Shown: piece after piece, positions 5,633 to 6,173 of the stretch | Layout of the letters: each line of letters starts with the position of its first letter | Position numbering within the stretch: position 1 is the stretch's first letter | Assembly (NCBI RefSeq): GCF_014384885.1 | Contig: NZ_JACRST010000050.1 | Location: forward strand, 1 to 6,173 | Source of the DNA: Ligaoa zhengdingensis | GTDB taxonomy: Bacteria > Bacillota > Clostridia > Oscillospirales > Ruminococcaceae | Length of the DNA stretch: 6,173 nucleotides | Direction: 5' to 3' | The notes under the pieces: model-generated | Told to the model about the DNA's origin: nothing | What the model saw: the letters and a program-made list of their open reading frames with translations, nothing else | The model's database searches: none | Position numbers and translations under genes: made by a program

Positions 5633-5649
5633 ATATATTGATAATATAT
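5633..5649. repeat. AT-rich palindrome
   Basis: ATATATT (5633-5639) and AATATAT (5643-5649) flank GAT, next to a run of A at 5626-5633. This is the most easily melted stretch in the leader and a candidate DNA-unwinding element or protein site. No function is shown. Confidence 0.5.
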
Positions 5650-5734
5650 GCCCCCCTAAGAGCCTCTGGCTCAAAAAGACGAAAGAAAATTTTCTCTCTG
5701 GATCGGGAGAAAGTCGGAGGGGAAATGGGGGTGT

Positions 5735-5797
5735 GCTGAGGGGTGTGGGAATGATGGTAAACCCAACGGGTTTTCCATCATTCCCATGCCCCTCAGC
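5735..5797. repeat. Long near-perfect inverted repeat in the rep leader
   Basis: 5735-5764 pairs with 5768-5797 around a 3-nt AAC loop. Of 30 positions, 27 are Watson-Crick, two are G-T (5744/5788 and 5745/5787) and one is T-T (5758/5774). The tip (AAACCC-AAC-GGGTTT) is itself perfect. In DNA it could form a cruciform or lagging-strand start; in RNA a very stable stem. The right arm's CCCCTC (5789-5794) can instead pair with GAGGGG (5798-5803), an alternative fold. Confidence 0.85.
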
Positions 5798-5799
5798 GA

Positions 5800-5868
5800 G
5801 GGGGAAAGGGGGAGGTGACTTTCTCTTTAAGGCCCCGCAGGGGAAGCTCTTTGGCTCCCCCTTCCCCC
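5800..5868. repeat. G-run/C-run stem in the rep leader
   Basis: Two G5 blocks (5800-5804, 5808-5812) followed by AG pair with CT (5855-5856) and two C5 blocks (5857-5861, 5864-5868), with AA/TT between them and one bulged A. The enclosed loop of about 40 nt holds a CCCC-GCA-GGGG hairpin (5833-5843). A sequestered GGAGGTGA (5811-5818) resembles a ribosome site but no gene follows it in a suitable frame. Confidence 0.6.
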
Positions 5869-5871
5869 CTT

Positions 5872-5930
5872 CCCGCCCGCAGGCGGGTCCCGCCGCAGCG
5901 GACTTTTCTTTTTGCTTCTTTTTCTTTTCT
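5872..5930 (+). terminator. Possible transcription attenuator just before rep
   Basis: CCCGCC (5872-5877) pairs with GGCGGG (5882-5887) around CGCA. The same GGCGGG can pair instead with the following CCCGCC (5889-5894), and CCGC-CGCA-GCGG (5890-5901) is a third option. After it come repeated T4-5 runs interrupted by C and G (about 5904-5929). This is the shape of a Rho-independent attenuator with alternatives, but the T tract is broken and could be only a spacer. Confidence 0.4.
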
Positions 5931-5935
5931 GGACT

Positions 5936-5940
5936 GGAGG
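5936..5940 (+). promoter_or_regulatory. Ribosome-binding site that sets the rep start
   Basis: GGAGG lies 6 nt before the ATG at 5947 and 12 nt before a second in-frame ATG at 5953. The spacing favours 5947, giving a 500-residue Rep. Confidence 0.88.
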
Positions 5941-5946
5941 TATTTT

Positions 5947-6173
5947 ATGACGATGAATCAGCAGGCTGCGCTGGAGCGGCAGCGGGCGCTTTACCGGGAG
6001 AAGAACGCCCATCTCGGAAAGTATCTGGAGCCGGTGGAGCCGTTTGAGTTTTACCGGGAGATTTTCCCTGAGGGATCGTTTGAGCGCAGAGGTCACTTTG
6101 AGGATGCCAAGGGAAATGGTATCGCTCTGGTGGTACCACCGAAAAACGGTGTTGCGCTGGAGATCCAGGGAGA
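5947..6173 (+). CDS. rep: Plasmid replication protein; 5' part of the gene, continues at base 1
   Basis: First part of rep. Codons 1-36 (5947-6054) are unique to this end of the window; the remaining bases repeat 1-119. The reading frame joins base 6054 to base 1 without a shift, so the gene on the circle is intact. The N-terminus (MTMNQQAALERQRALYREKN and onward) is a charged helical lead-in ahead of the primase-like domain, which begins within the overlap. See the entry at 1-1395 for domains and catalytic motifs. Confidence 0.9.
   Translation, partial: MTMNQQAALERQRALYREKNAHLGKYLEPVEPFEFYREIFPEGSFERRGHFEDAKGNGIALVVPPKNGVALEIQG
6055..6173. repeat. Terminal redundancy, right copy
   Basis: Exact copy of bases 1-119 in the same orientation. 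It marks the join of a circular molecule rather than a biological duplication: both copies fall at the same codons of a single rep gene. Confidence 0.93.

Larger units (their letters stand above)
5561..5946. other. Gene-free rep leader and likely replication control/origin region
   Basis: About 385 bp without a credible gene. In order it contains the relaxase-end hairpin with an embedded promoter, an A-rich stretch, an AT palindrome (5633-5649), a small GAGCC-TCT-GGCTC hairpin (5660-5672), a 12-bp palindrome AGAAAATTTTCT (5684-5695), several G runs, a 30-position hairpin (5735-5797), paired G-run and C-run blocks (5800-5868), a GC hairpin (5872-5887) and a T-rich tract up to the rep ribosome site. 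Density of symmetry directly ahead of rep suits copy-number control, an origin, or both. Which one cannot be told from sequence alone. Confidence 0.6.

Noticed and set aside
4205..5674. 489-codon open frame on the minus strand opposite the relaxase gene
   Set aside because: The + strand encodes a relaxase with intact MOBV motifs. The minus frame gives a low-complexity Leu/Arg/His-rich translation with no recognisable domain, as expected of a shadow in a GC-rich gene.
5643..5674. Minus-strand promoter for an antisense RNA against the rep leader
   Set aside because: TTGAGC and TATATT can be found on the minus strand, but the spacer is about 20 bp, too long for confidence.
5733..6047. 104-codon + frame through the rep leader
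   Set aside because: It runs through the big hairpin and the G/C-run blocks and overlaps the real rep start in a different frame. Its Pro/Gly/Phe-rich translation reflects base composition.

Overview
The first 119 bases (1-119) are repeated exactly as the last 119 (6055-6173). A gene that runs off the right edge continues in frame at the left edge. The window is therefore best read as a circular molecule of 6054 bp opened inside its replication gene. Content is that of a small mobilizable plasmid: a primase-type Rep, a MOBV relaxase, a RelB/DinJ-YafQ toxin-antitoxin pair, a Par-like HTH/coiled-coil protein and one secreted cargo protein. Strong AGGAGG-type ribosome sites, sigma-A-type promoters with 17-bp spacers, a Gram-positive-looking signal peptide and the style of the Rep and relaxase suggest a low-to-mid-GC Firmicute, probably a gut Clostridia member. 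The host is an inference from style, not proven here.

Layout in circular order. (1) 5561-5946: a long, structured, gene-free leader. It holds a promoter inside an inverted repeat, then a 30-position hairpin, a G-run/C-run stem and a GC hairpin followed by T runs. (2) rep, 5947-6054 joined to 1-1395 (500 aa). (3) 1396-1567: a short gap with no clear terminator. (4) A perfect-looking promoter at 1568-1596 drives a compact + strand operon: antitoxin (1629-1901), toxin (1888-2160), Par-like protein (2189-2683) and a previously unlisted 49-aa membrane peptide (2700-2849). The operon ends in a bidirectional terminator (2848-2881). (5) On the minus strand, a 319-aa secreted protein of unknown function (2901-3860), with its own promoter (3956-3984) and a 14-codon leader peptide (3875-3919) between promoter and gene. 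(6) 3985-4255: a gene-free divergent region with two hairpins (4110-4169, 4169-4192), the likely oriT, and the relaxase promoter. (7) The MOBV relaxase gene (4256-5560), ending in a hairpin.

How it fits together: Rep starts replication and its level is probably set by the leader structures. The toxin-antitoxin pair and the Par-like protein keep the plasmid in the population, and the relaxase with its oriT lets a helper conjugation system move it. The secreted protein is the only gene not explained by plasmid upkeep. It is visibly more A/T-rich than rep and mob and carries its own expression signals, so it looks like a cargo cassette.

The most notable unexplained signals are: seven copies of the octamer GTTTGCGW in both orientations and all reading frames inside the par-like gene; the leader peptide ahead of the secreted protein; and the competing hairpins ahead of rep.
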